NCBI GenBank assembly: GCA_037951165.1
Contig: JBBDHG010000054.1
Location: 2,056,501-2,120,500 of the forward strand
Source of the DNA: Lophius americanus
Taxonomy: Eukaryota > Chordata > Actinopteri > Lophiiformes > Lophiidae
DNA: 64,000 bases
Direction of reading: 5' to 3'
Shown one piece after another: positions 1-12,900 of the stretch. Made by a program: the position numbers and the translations under genes. The first letter of the stretch is position 1, and each line of letters opens with the position of its first letter. The notes beneath the pieces are model-generated. The model worked only from the letters and a program-made list of their open reading frames with translations. It was not told the origin of the DNA and ran no database searches.

Positions 1-1771
1 CTAAGGAAGAGCAGCTGGTGAACCAGCGACAGGTTCATGCATGCCTGAGGCTCAGGTGTGTGAGACAGCTTGACAGTGTGGTTTGATCCTAAGGAAGAGC
101 TAATGTAGCTCAAATTATTGAAGGATGTAAAGCTGTTTTTGATATAAGTAGCAGAACATACTCTGTATGAAGAGGTGTTTATGTTGGCAAAAAGTGACCC
201 TCACAATAGTAGGGAGATGGTTTTAATGTCATGGCTGATTGGTGTGCATGTTTGTTTGCATATATAACCCTCCACTTTATACCAGAGCAGGGCATAGATA
301 AAAATGGTCGTAGTAGCAGTTGGTTTTAATCAGAGGACTGGAAATGAGAGGTCAATCTTTAATGACTTTTATATTATTTACAAACACAACTTATATACAG
401 GTGTATGTTAAAAATGATCATTTTTAACACCTGTCTAAATGACTGTCTTTTCACAGACAGGGAACCACTCCTAGCCTTGCTGTTACAGCTGCCATATTTA
501 AAAGAATGTTTATTCTATTGTCGTTTTATTTTTTTGTTTTTAAGGGATTTTTTGGATTTAGTATGAGTTTTCGTTTCTACCGGTTTAAACCAGAGGTCAG
601 AGTTGGTTTTTAGTTCTCCTCTCCCATATGTTGCCTGCGGAGAGGAAAGGAAAGAGAGAGGTAAATAGTTCACCTCCAAATATTTCCCTGTTTTATTTTT
701 TTACTCTATTGAACTGCAATGTGTTTTTTTTTCTGGGGTGTTAAGAAGAAAACAAATTAATAAAAATTTGAGCCGAAGAGGATTTGGGATATTTGAATTG
801 TTTTTATGAACAAATGACAAAATTTGTTCTATATATTCTGCTGATTAACACAAATTTTTTTACAACACAAGTATTTAACCGACAACCAGTACTGATTAAC
901 TGGTAATATCAAAATAATATTTAATATATTGATTCCAACTGATTCCTCCTGGGTCTGCCTATATGGATCTTTTAGACAACAGAAATAAATCATCCTTTTT
1001 AAGAAGAAAAAGAAAAATACACTATACTTAGTATTTTAATCTTAGCTTCAGCAATCTCATTTTATTTCAGCCATCATAACAACGAATAATTAAAAGCATT
1101 TAACAAAACCTGCAACGTAGAACTTCGGCCCTACTGATGCAGACTATTTAATAAACAGTTGAGTTATCAGTTGAAAATGACCAATAACATCAGAAATAAT
1201 AATTTATTTCACATTCTTCCATTAATCAGAAATTGAATGCTTCACTCTTCTGCCCAAATATTGATTTTGGCTCCACTAACAACCAGCTGGTCCCTTTTAA
1301 TCGCTGTATATTGTTGCCATGGATACGCTGTGAACATATCCTACTGTGATATAAAGAAATGAAGCATTATTTTGTAATTCCAAACACATTATTATATGAC
1401 ATTATTGGTCTTACTCTTTCTGCTTCCTGTTACAGACTCAGACGTCGAGGCCTACTCAAGCTAACCAGATTGGCTCAGGCTGGTCTGTGCTCTAGCCCTA
1501 CCATGAGGTAAAGACCCTGTGTGCCCCCAATGTAGCTGATCAGTCAGTCCCTCTCTGACCCACAAGCCCCCAAATAGTTCAGACTAGAACCAGACCCCTC
1601 ACCACCACCCTTTGAAATCATATTCAAGTGACTGCATTGCTGATATAAAAGGGTAACGTGTGCTTGTAAATCTACTTTTACAGGTCAAAGATCGTTTTCC
1701 CATGGTGCACTTGTCTCTGTCTGCCTGGCTCCGACCTGCTGAATGACACTTTAACAGATACAGATGTGTAA
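1..1771 (+). CDS. 3' end of an unrecognised plus-strand gene (three exons, C-terminal 69 residues)
   Basis: Three exon-like blocks are joined by good splice sites and a consistent reading frame: ..1-55 (donor gtgtgt), 1436-1507 (acceptor with a long pyrimidine tract ending ttacag, donor gtaaag) and 1684-1771 (acceptor ttttacag, stop TAA at 1769). Exons one and two each end with the first two bases of a codon, and exons two and three each begin with the third base, so the phases agree. The predicted C-terminus starts KEEQLVNQRQ, runs through an Arg/Leu-rich stretch (RLRRRGLLKL), then a Trp/Cys-rich piece (FPWCTCLC), and ends NDTLTDTDV. I do not recognise the family. The gene would converge on ptprn, and a Tc1 relic begins about 50 bp after the stop. 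The upstream part lies outside the window. Chance alignment of splice-like sites remains possible. Confidence 0.4.
56..1435. other. Gene-poor stretch, putative intron of the upstream gene
   Basis: AT-rich sequence with no recognisable coding block, RNA gene or mobile element. If the exons at 1-55 and 1436-1507 are real, this is their intron. Confidence 0.4.
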
Positions 1772-1824
1772 TTTAGAAGTATGTGTGTGTGAGTGTGTAC
1801 ATGCTGTTGAAGCTCCGGTAAATA

Positions 1825-2866
1825 CACTGCTCAAAAAAGGCCCGGATAAGAGCGTCAGTGAGCTCCTGTCTGTGGAGCTACTTGCTGCCGTCTGATGCTA
1901 CATATCGGCCCAGAGGTTCTCCGGTGGATTCAGGTCTGGAGAATGTGAGGACCAGCCAATGGCATCAATACCGTCACCATCCAGGACCTGACTACACACT
2001 CTGGTCACATGAGGACGGGCGTCGTCCTGCAGCAGGAGGAACCCAGTGTCCACTGCACCAGAGTAAGGTCTGTTAATGGGTCTGAGGATTCACCTGGTGG
2101 TTTGTGGGATTTGTCTTTTGGACCATCACTCACCACTACACTTGTTATTTAACCATCACCAAGGTGTTTTCAGACACTTTCATGTCTGTCACATGAATGA
2201 GCTTAGCGTGAACCTGCTCTCACCTGTGGAGAGATAACGGACACCGATGATGTTCTCTGGGGAAATCTAATCCAGCTGCACTGGGCTGGGCTGTGAACAA
2301 AAGTCCCTCTGCAGGAAGTATGGCCCTCATGCCACCGTCATGGAGTCTGATTCTGACCGTTTGGTCAGATCCATGACACCAGTAACTGCTGGCGGTCATT
2401 TTGGAGGGATCTAGCATTGCTCCCTCTCATCTTCCTCACATGTATGAGCAGATCCAGTCCAGCTCTCACAGTGTAATGGCCCGTCTCCTGGTATTTCATC
2501 CATGCTCTTTAGACTGGGCTGGGAGACACAGCAAACCTTCTTGGGACGGCATCTTTGGATGCTCCGTTCTGGAGGAGATGGACCACCTGTGCAGCCTGAA
2601 CGGGCTGCAGGTACCACACCAGGCTTGCAAATAAGATACTTGCAGAATTCAAACTAAAGAAAAATCAGTCAGGAAGGAGGAGGAGGGACGAATGGTCTGT
2701 GGCCTACCTGCAGAACCAGAACCTTTGCCACCTGCTGTGTCTTGTTGAACCAAAGCAGGTGAAACTGATTCACAATCACACTTCCTAAATGGAAAAGTCT
2801 AGATCCCAGATGTTTCCCTGCGTTAAACTGTGGCGATTTAGTGTTGCCCTGATTTTTTGAGCAGTG
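1825..2866 (-). mobile_element. Tc1/mariner relic with intact inverted termini
   Basis: Perfect inverted termini CACTGCTCAAAAAA (1825-1838) and its reverse complement (2853-2866) are each flanked by TA, the target duplication of Tc1/mariner elements. On the minus strand, about 2030-1905, a decayed reading frame keeps two transposase signatures: QDDARPH (resembling QDNARPH) and SPDLNPPENLW, the classic SPDLNPIENLW block of the catalytic domain. The rest of the transposase is too degraded to follow and has stops in every frame. The length of about 1.04 kb is short for a full Tc1. It lies between the putative upstream gene and the ptprn 3' end, so it may be transcribed in a 3' UTR. Confidence 0.8.
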
Positions 2867-4108
2867 TATTTCTAACGATTCATCGACAGCGACTCCGCTG
2901 AACTTTAATCACATTTACATGAAAGTGGAAAGTAATGCAGAAAACATTTCAAAATATGCTCCCAAACTTATAAAGCCCAGTAAATAAAGCATTCCCTGCT
3001 GCACTCTCTGATTGAGTTGGTGGTAGTGTATCTTTGCAAGAAGAAAACGCCAGTGTTACTATTACACAGAAGAGAAAATGTCAAAGAGCAGAACCATTTT
3101 TGTTGGGCTCTGAATGCAGTGAATAATAAAGTGTTGAAGGAAGAGTATATTTCAAACGTGGGAGAAATCAAGCACACTTCAGGTTTTTTTTGTTGATTTT
3201 CTTTCTTGCTGCATCACATCACAAATTTATTCAGGTCAAGTCAAAAATACATTTTTATAGGTATTTTCTATCTGTCTGCTACATGAAATAAACAATCAAT
3301 CAGATCAGGGTGAATCGCTTACATTAATCACGAGGCCAAACACTTAGAGAGACGATAAAACCTGATAGAAATCGACACACGCTGGACAGTAGCACACAGG
3401 GTTCTCATGGACCTCAAATTAAACTATTAAGAAGATGATTGTCCAAGTCTACAAAGGAGTATTACTTCTTTCTCGTGAAATTGAAACTTTTTTCTTGTGA
3501 AATTACTTTATTTTCGTAAAATTATTACTTTTTTCTCGTACAATTGTGACTTTCTTTTTCTTAATAATACAACCTTAATCTCGTCATTTCAATTTTGTTT
3601 TAATCGTTTTTATCAATGTGGTCCTTAGGTCCTTGTGGTCCTAGGGGTCTTCATACCTCTTGGTCAGGTAAAAAGGTAGATGAGGCAAGTAAATATTCTA
3701 TATTATGTTAATTAAGCTACTATCAGAGTTTGTTATTTTCCAGTAAGGCAAAAGTTAACATGGAAATTGAATCTGAATTCACATGGACACAGTGTTTATC
3801 AGTTTCTCCTCTGTTGTTTACATTCCAAAGCTAAAGCGTCGCCGGACTGGACAGGAACTTGAGTCTATAATATTGAAAAGAAAATCTGTTGACTCATTAT
3901 TTACAAAAAACATCTTAACCAGTTCCAAAAAAGTGTTAAAAACCCAGCGGATGAGTAGATGGTGAAATACTGCATGCTGCAAAGACGCTCAGTTTGTGGT
4001 AGAGATAATTTACAGAGATGGTCAGACGTACATGAATGCATCGTAAGAGCGTGTCCACATGGGGATTTATTTCTATCCGAGCATGCCGTCACTTCGTCCT
4101 GCTGCTGC
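2867..4108. other. Intergenic sequence and likely ptprn 3' UTR
   Basis: No coding exon is recognisable. The ptprn stop codon is at 4109-4111 on the minus strand, so its 3' UTR must run down into this stretch; I could not choose a single polyadenylation signal among several reverse-strand AATAAA-like sites. Confidence 0.5.
3463..3605. repeat. Degenerate TTTTTCTCGTAAAATTA-type minisatellite
   Basis: About five imperfect units of roughly 22 bp, each built from a T-rich run, then CTCGT or a variant, then AAATTA. Simple tandem repeats of this composition are common in fish genomes. No coding potential. Confidence 0.6.
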
Positions 4109-7100
4109 TCACTGCGGCAGAGCTTTCAAGATGGCGTTCACCTCCTCTGCTACCGCCGTCAAGGCAAACTCAAACTGGTCCTGGTCAGACAGGAGGAGGA
4201 GAGAGAAGAAAAAGTAGGAGGGAGAGAGAGGAAGAGTGAGGGTTGTAAGAAGGGCAAAGTAGAATTCTTATGAATGTCCATCTTAAATGAGCTCAAACAG
4301 AACCATCATGCACAGGTGGTACCTTGGTGCTAACCAAACCGGGTCTCTGGTCTCTGATGTGCTCCAGTGAGGCGGCGATGTCGATCTCCTTCACCCCTGA
4401 GAGGATACATAAGAAGATATGACAAGAAGTTTGGAGAGTTTCGTCGTATGCTGTAAAATGACAAAGATGTAATAATCCCAGCCGTAAAGATAATGTTTAG
4501 GTGATCTTTAAAAGGCTGTATCTCCAGTTTAAATTCATTTATGGACGATAAACCAAAACATGCTTCAGTTTAAAGACAGCCTTTTCATCACACGGTGACA
4601 TCATCACCCAAAACACAGTGGTTATTCTATTTTACTTTAAATGCTGCAACACACGTAATGTCACCCAAATGTAACCACCTCAAGGATATGCCCAACCTAC
4701 CTCTGAGTAAAAGAAAATGCAAATCTGTCCTGTAGTTTTCCTGTAACCTTGGTCCCAAACAAACAAACACACAGGCATGAACACATTGACCTCCTTGGTG
4801 GAGGTCAAAATCTGAACCCTGAGTCTACAGTGACTGGTGGATCCCTGCTCGTGCAGATAGTTAGTTGTTTGGTATTATTTTGTAACACTAGTCTCCTTAG
4901 AGAGCCTCTACCATCTGATGAAGTCACCAGTACACTAGTGTCTGCGGCCCGCCGGTTGGCAGTTTGAAACCTGTGCTTTAGTCACACAAGGGAGGCATCA
5001 CCACGTTTGTGCTGGTTTGACTCATAACCAATGAGTCAAACCAGCTCATTTAGATTTTCATAGCCAATGAAAAGCAAAAGTGAAATAAAACAAATGGATG
5101 CTTAAAATTTGAAAAATATCCAAAAGCTTCCCTCCAACCCAGGAGAGATGTTAACATGACGTTTTATGGATAGAATTATTACAACCGTTTGTGAGTAATG
5201 CCTTTTGTAGGGAAACAAAGAGAATTTGAGACAAAAGCAACCAACGGAAATGGTTAAACTTAGAACAAAAGAAATATAAAATGTTATAAAGCCCCGGAAA
5301 ATCTAACTTGATTCTTCGTTAATAAAACTCTCCATTCTACAGTTTATAAAGGTCTCCATTCTAGAGTCTATGAAGGAATATTGGAATAAAAAAGCAGAGT
5401 TCAGCAATTAATGCAAATAAGATAATATTTAAGATTTAAATCAGAATTTAAAAGTCATGCTGACGACTAAACTGACCCCCATGATGAATCTGTTAATGTT
5501 AGCGAAACATTGTAAAATAAAGATTTACATTCTATAATATGATATAGTTAAATATAGATAGAATGTTTATATATAATGATATAATTAGTATAACAATAAT
5601 CTTGTTTGTTATTACTTCATATGTAATCCTTGGATTTATGCACAGTTAGTGTGAAATAGTAATTCAATCTCCACCGCCCTCTGCTGGTCACAGGAGGTAT
5701 CGTATCAGGGTAGAACAACCTCCAAACTGTTCTGATGCTATTTTGCTCGGATAGGCTACATCCCAAAACGTCAATTACATGAAAGAGATAGAGATGGAGA
5801 TACAGAGGGTCACAGAAGGAGAGGGAGAGAGAGAGAGAGAGTGTGTCTCACCTTTGGCCATGCGGTTCAGCACCATATCAATAAGTATATAAGTGCCAGT
5901 CCTGCCGGTTCCATCACTAGGTGAGTGACAGAAAGAAAGGAAAACTCAATGTTTCTTCCAAACACATGTTGCTCATGTTCTGAAGTGATTTCTGGAGTTT
6001 CTCAGAAATCCGACACAGCAGATTTATTTATCTTTACCTGCAGTGAACGATGATCGGACAGGAACGACCCCTGTAGCATTTATTCACTTTCCTGAAAAGC
6101 AGGAAAAGACGGACAGAAAGGATAGGAAGGAGAACAAAAAGCTTTAGTGTAATTGATTTACCCCATTTGCATATTCAAATATCATATCTAAAGGATTTAT
6201 GTAGCATACTAAACGGGTTCAGGGTGAGATTAGTTCAGTTTAGTTAGTCAGTGACAACAAAGCAGGGAGGGAGATTAAGGAGAATCAATAATGGCATGAA
6301 AACCGTAAGATTAGGAAGGATGTTGAGAATGTGAGCGCAGAGGAAGTAGGCAGTGGGAGTGGGTGAGGTAAGTGAGAGTGGGTGACGAGGAAGAAGCTGT
6401 CCCTCCTGCAGTAGCCAGTCACACCTGCCAATGATCATTTTTGTGACTATGCAACTGGAGCCAGAGTACTAGCTGCAAACCACAAAAATGACACTGGGAG
6501 ATGTTCAGATACAAACCTAAGAGCCTGCTCACTGGGAGAGAGGGGGAGAGCTGAGGAGATGGAGTAGGGGGGTGAAGAGCAGAGCAGCACGGGGGTCTTT
6601 CTTTCATTTCACACCGTGCAGAAGAGCAGTGGTGATACTCCGAGAAGAAGATGGAGGATTCAAAGCCGTTAAAACCCACATGCTGCACCCTGGTGTCTCC
6701 ATTTGGTATTTCATCACGAACAGATCTCAATCTTCTGAGGCAGACGCCACAAATGTTGATTGTCTGTGCGTATAAGTGTTTCACTCTTACCCAGTGGTGG
6801 ATAGGAACTAAGTACTGAGTACTGTTCTTTATTACAACTTTGAGGTACTTGATTTTAATTGAGTATTTCCATCTGACCTTACTTTATATTTCCTCTCCAC
6901 TACATTTATCTGACATTAGCAGCTACTGTTCACATTACATTACATTTTCTAATGAATAACCAAGATTATGGTTATTATTATTTTAAAAGACATGGTTCTC
7001 TTATAAATCAAACTACTGTAAAGTAATCAGATTACCTCCACCTTTAACATCTGCAGCAGTAACATCGATCTATAGATTCTGTACAGTACTTTGGTACAAA

Positions 7101-9517
7101 TCCGAGGTTGTTTTATATTATATAGGATTTGTTTTCTATTAATATTCCTGCTGCATTAATATAAAGTCCAAGGCTTCTGCTGCTAGATGTTAAAGGTTCA
7201 GGTAATCTAATTACTTTAAGGCCGTCCAGTCACTAAAATCCTCATAGCTGTTTTACAGCATTTGCTGAACCACGTTTCAATGAAAAATGAAATTCTAATT
7301 AAGAACGAAGATCTTTATTAAATAATAACACTATTATAATTCTCTTCAAATCATTTACAAATATGTAATCTGAACTCTAACTAGTAACTACATCCATCAG
7401 ATAAATGTAGCGGCGTATAAAGTACAACAGCAGCAAGTAGAGGTATAAAGTAGCGTCAAATGAAAATACTCACTCAATACTCAATACTCAGTACAAGTAC
7501 CTCAAATCTCTACTACAAGTACAGCACTGGAGTCAACGTACTTTTTCTTACTTTTAACATTTAGGACAGGGATGTGACTCAGTAAACATCCTACATGATA
7601 GTAAAACACCATTTCACTGCCTCATACTTTAACTATGATCCATTTTGCAGATGAAACCTTCATTCCTTTACTTGAGTAAAGTTTTGAATGCAGGGCTTCT
7701 ACTTGTAAAGTATTTCTGAAGTGCAGTATGAGTACTCTCACTTGAGTAAAGTATCAGAATACTTGGTCCACCCCTGATCTCACCTGCGGAAGTCCAGCAG
7801 CGGTCGAGTGGAGGTGGGGATCCCGTCAGTGGGCCAGCTCAGCAGGTGAAACTGGGTCAAGGTTCTGGTCTCCTGCGTTTGGACGTTCTTCAGGTAGAAG
7901 CTACGAACCAGGAAGTCCTTACACCAGATGTGCTCCGACACCAGGTTCACCTGAGAGGAAGGCGCGGGAGGAAGGACAGAAGAAGAAAAAAAAAAGAAGC
8001 AGAAAGAATTTTGTCTCTTAAAACTCAAGAAGCTCTTGGAAAAGTCCCACAAGAACGTCTGATTGTAAAAACCATAATCTGATGACGGTGATAATAATGA
8101 ACAGATCTCTTGGAGAGATGTCCTAGAGGACAATCGGGAAACAGATCGAAGGAGCAGATGGAAACTGAATTTTACAAGAAATGTCTAAATGAAATGAGCT
8201 TATCTCTATGCCCATATAAAAACATCTATTCAGCTTTATAGTTGATATTTTTAAACAACAAGGACAAATAAGGACAACAGGGGAGAGCTGCTGAATGAAG
8301 GGTGCTGGTGTGTGTAGACGTGTGTGTGTGTAGATGTGTGTGTGTAGACGTGTGTGTGTGTGTAGACGTGTGTGTGTAGACGTGTGTGTAGACGTGTGTG
8401 TGCACCTGTGCTAATGTCTGTTAGGGAGGAGAGGTGGGGTTAGACGAGGATAGACAAGACATAAAAAGGCAAAATAAACAGCAAGAATGAAACTGATGTT
8501 GATAATAGTAAAATGATTAACACCACGCTAATAACAAAAGTAATTTCAAGAGTAGTAACAATTATTTTGAGGATTTGAATAGCTGCAGCCAACCTGAGAG
8601 TAATTTTTTTACTCTTCACTTTATGTTATCTTACCTAATTTGACTGTATTTAAATTTATTTTGCATATTATTATTTTGTTTTGTCTCACTATGTCTATGG
8701 TCCCGCCTTGGGCTGACCCTAGAGGCTCACAGGAGAGGGGGGTCCACTGAGGATCAAAATACTCAAAGTAAATCCAAACATTGCCTCCAAACGCTGGAGA
8801 TAAGGTCCGACCATGACACCCGGCACCAGAAAGAACCCGATCATATAAATGTCCGTCATTATGATAGAAAGAACCGCAGAAAAAAACAAAGATAAATGGT
8901 GGCAGCAGTGAACGGTATGTTAATGATGACATTTAGTAAAACAATAGTAGTATGTCCAAAAGGTTGCTGTGAAAAAATGATCAAACAAAGAAAAGACAAA
9001 CTGGCCAAAAAAGAAATGTGCATTAGGTCATACTCTTTATATTTTATTCTAAAACCATTGCTGTTAACCTGTTTCAAATCAAGTTAATCTAGTTATGAAA
9101 TTAAACTGGTCCAAATCTTTTCATGACTCTGTACACGATTGTAGAATTAGAGAGAGAGGAAAATCCATATTCATGGTATTTAATAATCAAAAAGAGTGAC
9201 TGAATGAAAAATGAAACAATGTGGTTCAAGATTCACTTCAGAAATACGTATATCTAGTTAATGCATTTTTATATGGATTAAAAATCTTTCTTAAATGTAA
9301 AGAACAACAAGCTCATTATCAGCAAAATGTAAAAATCGACTCAGCGCCTCACGTGAAACTGACATGCAGCAGTAATAAATAAATCAGTTATTAACCTCGT
9401 AGATGTGGTAGAGTGAGGAACCTTCATCAGGCCAGTATCTCTCACTCTGTGTGTCGCCGTCTTCCACCAGAGCTGCCATCATCACGATCACCGTGCACCC
9501 GTTCTCCCACACCATCT

Positions 9518-9556
<39 letters not shown>

Positions 9557-9961
9557 GAGCTGAGTATCAAAATAAATCTGTATGTAACAATGCAGGATTT
9601 TAATGCTCCAATGACCTACGACCTTTTGATCGGTCTGGGGGAGCAGGTAGAAACAGAGAAGCCAAACAAAAAAACCCTCAGAGGAAGACTTTACTGACCT
9701 GCCAGAAATCAGCCACCGTGTGAGCGAGGGGTCCCTGTGTGGCGATGTAGGCGGGCTGGCGAGGGTCGTGGTCAAACTTTGGGAACGAGATGGAAAGAGA
9801 AACGGATCAGAGGGGGAAAAAAAAGGCAGAAATAATGGATGATAGATGAGAGTCTGCAGAGGTGTGATGGATTTGAAGGATAATTACAATGAAGCTGGCG
9901 TTGATGTAGTCCCGCTTAGAGGCGTTTACTTCAGACTTCAGCTTCACCCGAGAGTGATCGT
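4109..9961 (-). CDS. ptprn: ptprn exons 17-24: pseudophosphatase PTP domain
   Basis: These eight exons carry [113 protein letters not shown] and [16 protein letters not shown], in that order, i.e. the conserved PTP motifs. The nucleophile Cys864 and Arg870 are present. The general-acid Asp of the WPD loop is Thr832, and the residue after HCS is Asp866 instead of Ala; in mammalian IA-2 such changes abolish catalysis. The domain acts in the cytosol on the granule surface. Confidence 0.93.
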
Positions 9962-12900
9962 CTAGGACAGAGAGCAGGAGTCAACAACAACAAGTCACCG
10001 CGTGAATACAAAGGAACAGCAGTAATATCTGCTTGAACTCGCTCTGCAGTTCTAGAACAGTAAAGGTTTGCTGTGAGGAGGCGGCCTCATTCCTGATACA
10101 CGTTAATAAATGGAGCAACGTTTTCCTCGTGACATTTAATGAGCTAGACGAAAAAACATCATGAATTGAAAGTGATTGAAATACAATAATTGTATTTATA
10201 TTAAACTAAAAATACTCAAGTTTATTATAAGGATGTCAAAATCGTCCTCTGGTCAATTTTTGTTTCTTGCACCTACAGTTAGAATTTTTATTTTTGAGCC
10301 TGTACTCTACATGTAGAGTGTACATGTAGAGTGTACCTGTAGAACGTAGAGTGTACATGTAGAACGTAGAGTGTACATGTAGAGTATAACTGTAGAACGT
10401 AGAGTGTACATGTAGAGTATAACTGTAGAACGTAGAGTGTACATGTAGAGTATAACTGTAGAACGTAGAGTGTACATGTAGGGTGGACATGTAGAGTGTA
10501 CATGTAGAGTGTACATGTAGAGTGTACCTGTTGAGTGTACATGTAGAGTGTACATGTAGAATGTAAATGTAGAGTGTACATGTAGAGTGTACATGTAGAA
10601 TGTAAATGTAGAGTGTACATGTAGAGTGTACATGTAGAATGTACATGTAGGGTGTACATGTAGAGTGTACATGTAGAGTGTACATGTAGAGTGTACATGT
10701 AGAGTGTACATGTAGAGTGTACATGTAGAATGTAAATGTAGAGTGTACATGTAGAGTGTACATGTAGAATGTAAATGTAGAGTGTACATGTAGAGTGTAC
10801 ATGTAGAATGTACATGTAGGGTGTACATGTAGAGTGTACATGTAGAGTGTACATGTAGAGTGTACATGTAGAGTGTACATGTAGAGTGTACATGTAGAAT
10901 GTAAATGTAGAGTGTACATGTAGAGTGTACATGTAGAATGTAAATGTAGGGTGTACATGTAGAGTGTACATGTAGAGTGTACATGTAGAATGTAAATGTA
11001 GAGTGTACATGTAGAGTGTACATGTAGAATGTAAATGTAGAGTGTACATGTAGAGTGTACATGTAGAGTGTACATGTAGAGTGTACATGTAGAATGTAAA
11101 TGTAGAGTGTACATGTAGAATGTAAATGAAGAGTGTACATGTAGAATGTAAATGTAGGGTGTACATGTAGAGTGTACATGTAGAGTGTACATGTAGAGTG
11201 TACATGTAGAATGTAAATGTAGAGTGTACATGTAGAATGTAAATGAAGAGTGTACATGTAGAATGTAAATGTAGAGTGTACATGTAGAGTGTACATGTAG
11301 AATGTACATATAGAGTGAACCGGGAGACTTTTGTGTCCATTGTTCAAAATTAAAGGGAAAATATTTGCATAATCAGACATTCTGTTATATTCTTGTAACA
11401 GAGTATGAGTTAACGTAAATTTAAGTATTTAAGCGTAATTATACACTTTTTCACTGTACAGATCATGTATAAACACATAAGAGATTATTTTAGTAGCCTT
11501 AATAAATGTGTGTAGGCGATCTGGTCCAGACTAGTGTAAGTGTATTTTGTCACATTCCACTGAGAGAGGGAAAGGATCAGAGAGATGTACTAACAGGGCA
11601 GGGACTCGGCGTGTCTGTTTTTGTCCATGTTGTTTAGGTCCTGAGACACAACGACTGAACTGGGATCAGCCTGGTAGGAGCAGAGAGCCTCCCACTCCTT
11701 CTGCAGCCGGTCCTTGTTACGGAGGTGATCCTCCATGTACGCCTGACGGAGAGATGATGTGAATGTTCACGGTTAATATCTAGGAAAGGTAAGATTTGTT
11801 TAAGAGAAGAAGACGTGCATCTCCTCACCAGTATCATGTGACCAGTAGAGATGTCCATATTCGACTGGGCTGGCTCTTCGCTCCAGGACGGGGTGGAGCT
11901 GTGGGTGGAGGAGGGGCTGTGCTGGGGTCCATCGCTGAACTGGGAGGAAACGCTGCTGACACGGGACGTGTCTGTACCCCGTCTGCCGCCGGCGCCGGTG
12001 GCTGCAGCGGAACCCGTCATGCTCCCAGCGCCCAGGCAGTCCTGGCGGCACAGGGAGGATTTGGAGGCCATGTGCTGCCGACACAACTCCTGAGAGCAAG
12101 CAGAGAGAGGGAACCACTGAAGGGCTGCCAGCACGCATTTAGATTCAGATTTAGATTTACAGAGATGACGCCCGTAGATTCAAATGCCTAAAGAAAACTT
12201 TATCTTTTGATATTTATATTTTATTAACAATTCATTTTTATATTTTGTTAAGTAAGGAAAGTAAGTAGTAGCTGTACAGCAGCATACAATACTCAAGTAA
12301 AGTACCTCAGATGTGTACTTAAGTACAGTACTTGAGTTAATATACTTACTTACTATCAACCAATAGTGGCAGTGAGTGAAATTCAGTGTTAATTGTCATT
12401 GTTGATCTGATCTGTGTTAATCCAACACCTCACAGATGCAATTAAGCTCCACCCATACAAAAAAATGGAGGTGGGGAAAATTAAATCTTTCAAGGCGAGT
12501 AACTTTTGCAGTAACCAGTGTTCTCTGAGTGAGGAGACTCTCTTATTCCACAGGTTCTGGGATGCAGGAGGGAACGAGTGCTGGACTCATGGAATAAGGA
12601 GCTGGATAGAAGAATCTTGGTACAATTTAATACTAATATCTTATAATTTAATATTGTATTGTATTCCCTTTGGGAATAAATGTTAGTAAAATGATGTTGC
12701 CGTTATAAATTAACACAAGGGATTAAAGAGAAAAAACAAGGGCACTTTCAGATGTCAGGAACTTAATTGCGAAAGTTAGAAATGAACACTGTTATAGAGA
12801 TTTAGAATATTAACACTAAACAAAGTATAGCTTTACCATAGAAATGTTGAGAATCATATAAACACATGTACAAGTGTTGATTTTAACACTATGCTAATTA

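Noticed and set aside
2220..2634. Short open frames inside the Tc1 relic
   Set aside because: They do not match transposase in order and are interrupted; only the SPDLNP and QDDARPH blocks elsewhere in the element are recognisable.
10306..11318. CRISPR-like array appearance
   Set aside because: Units are contiguous with no unique spacers, and the window is clearly vertebrate.
10236..11380. Three overlapping open frames of about 350 codons on the minus strand
   Set aside because: They arise from a stop-free 13-bp tandem repeat read in three registers; composition is purely repetitive and no start context or homologue is seen.
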